A DNA stretch of 6,519 nucleotides from Chloroflexota bacterium. GTDB lineage: Bacteria; Chloroflexota; UBA4733. Under the pieces are notes generated by a model, which saw only the letters and a list, made by a program, of their open reading frames with translations, searched no databases and was not told the DNA's origin. Numbering within the stretch: position 1 is the stretch's first letter; every line of letters starts with the position of its first letter. Below are positions 6,456 to 6,519 of the stretch, in pieces. The stretch covers positions 1 through 6,519 of the forward strand of contig JANWJO010000009.1 in the NCBI GenBank assembly GCA_025449435.1, given 5' to 3'. The position numbers were made by a program, and so were the translations under genes.

Positions 6456-6519
6456 GGCCGAACGAAGAGCGCGGTCTGCGTGTATCAGGCACGGGAAAGG
6501 TTGACGCTAATATGAGACT

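Larger units (their letters stand above)
6292..6519. other. Non-coding 3' region with inverted repeats, no gene recognised
   Basis: After the TAG at 6289-6291 no reading frame shows a plausible protein, ribosome binding site or codon pattern up to the window end. I looked for a tRNA, including tRNA-Sec because of selB, and found no acceptor or T-arm arrangement on either strand. What can be seen are two inverted repeats, listed separately. A TTGACG at 6501-6506 could be a -35 box for a gene beyond the window, but the matching -10 position is cut off. Confidence 0.6.

Overview
The window reads as a stretch of chromosome from a moderately GC-rich bacterium. I infer Chloroflexota. The grounds are a YbaB tail followed directly by recR, a large GT-C membrane glycosyltransferase with an extra C-terminal domain, a family 1 solute-binding lipoprotein with no transporter beside it, and G/C-rich palindromes between genes. 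That assignment rests on general resemblance and no search was run. All five recognisable genes are on the + strand.

Layout. Bases 1-131 are the 3' end of a YbaB/EbfC nucleoid-associated protein gene. recR (160-783) follows after 28 bases and encodes the recombination mediator RecR. selB (793-2664) follows after 9 bases and encodes the selenocysteine-specific elongation factor, intact from the GTPase motifs to the C-terminal winged helices. A GT-C/GT39-like glycosyltransferase gene (2661-4733) overlaps the selB stop by 4 bases. A 109-base gap with a G/C-rich palindrome comes next, then a lipoprotein gene for an ABC-type family 1 solute-binding protein (4843-6291). The last 228 bases hold no convincing gene, only inverted repeats.

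How the genes relate. ybaB and recR form a familiar housekeeping pair in DNA maintenance. selB is packed tightly behind them and implies that the organism decodes UGA as selenocysteine, but no selA, selD, selC or selenoprotein gene is visible here. The glycosyltransferase is probably translationally coupled to selB, although no shared function is apparent. The solute-binding protein looks like a separate transcription unit.

The most unusual structure is at the selB/glycosyltransferase junction. A perfect 15-bp palindrome (2681-2712) lies inside the first codons of the glycosyltransferase, so a repeat-like element seems to be translated as its N-terminal extension. A loosely related palindrome sits just after the same gene (4744-4792), so the gene is bracketed by such elements. 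I found no CRISPR array, transposase, rRNA or tRNA, and nothing that amounts to a convincing new multi-gene system.
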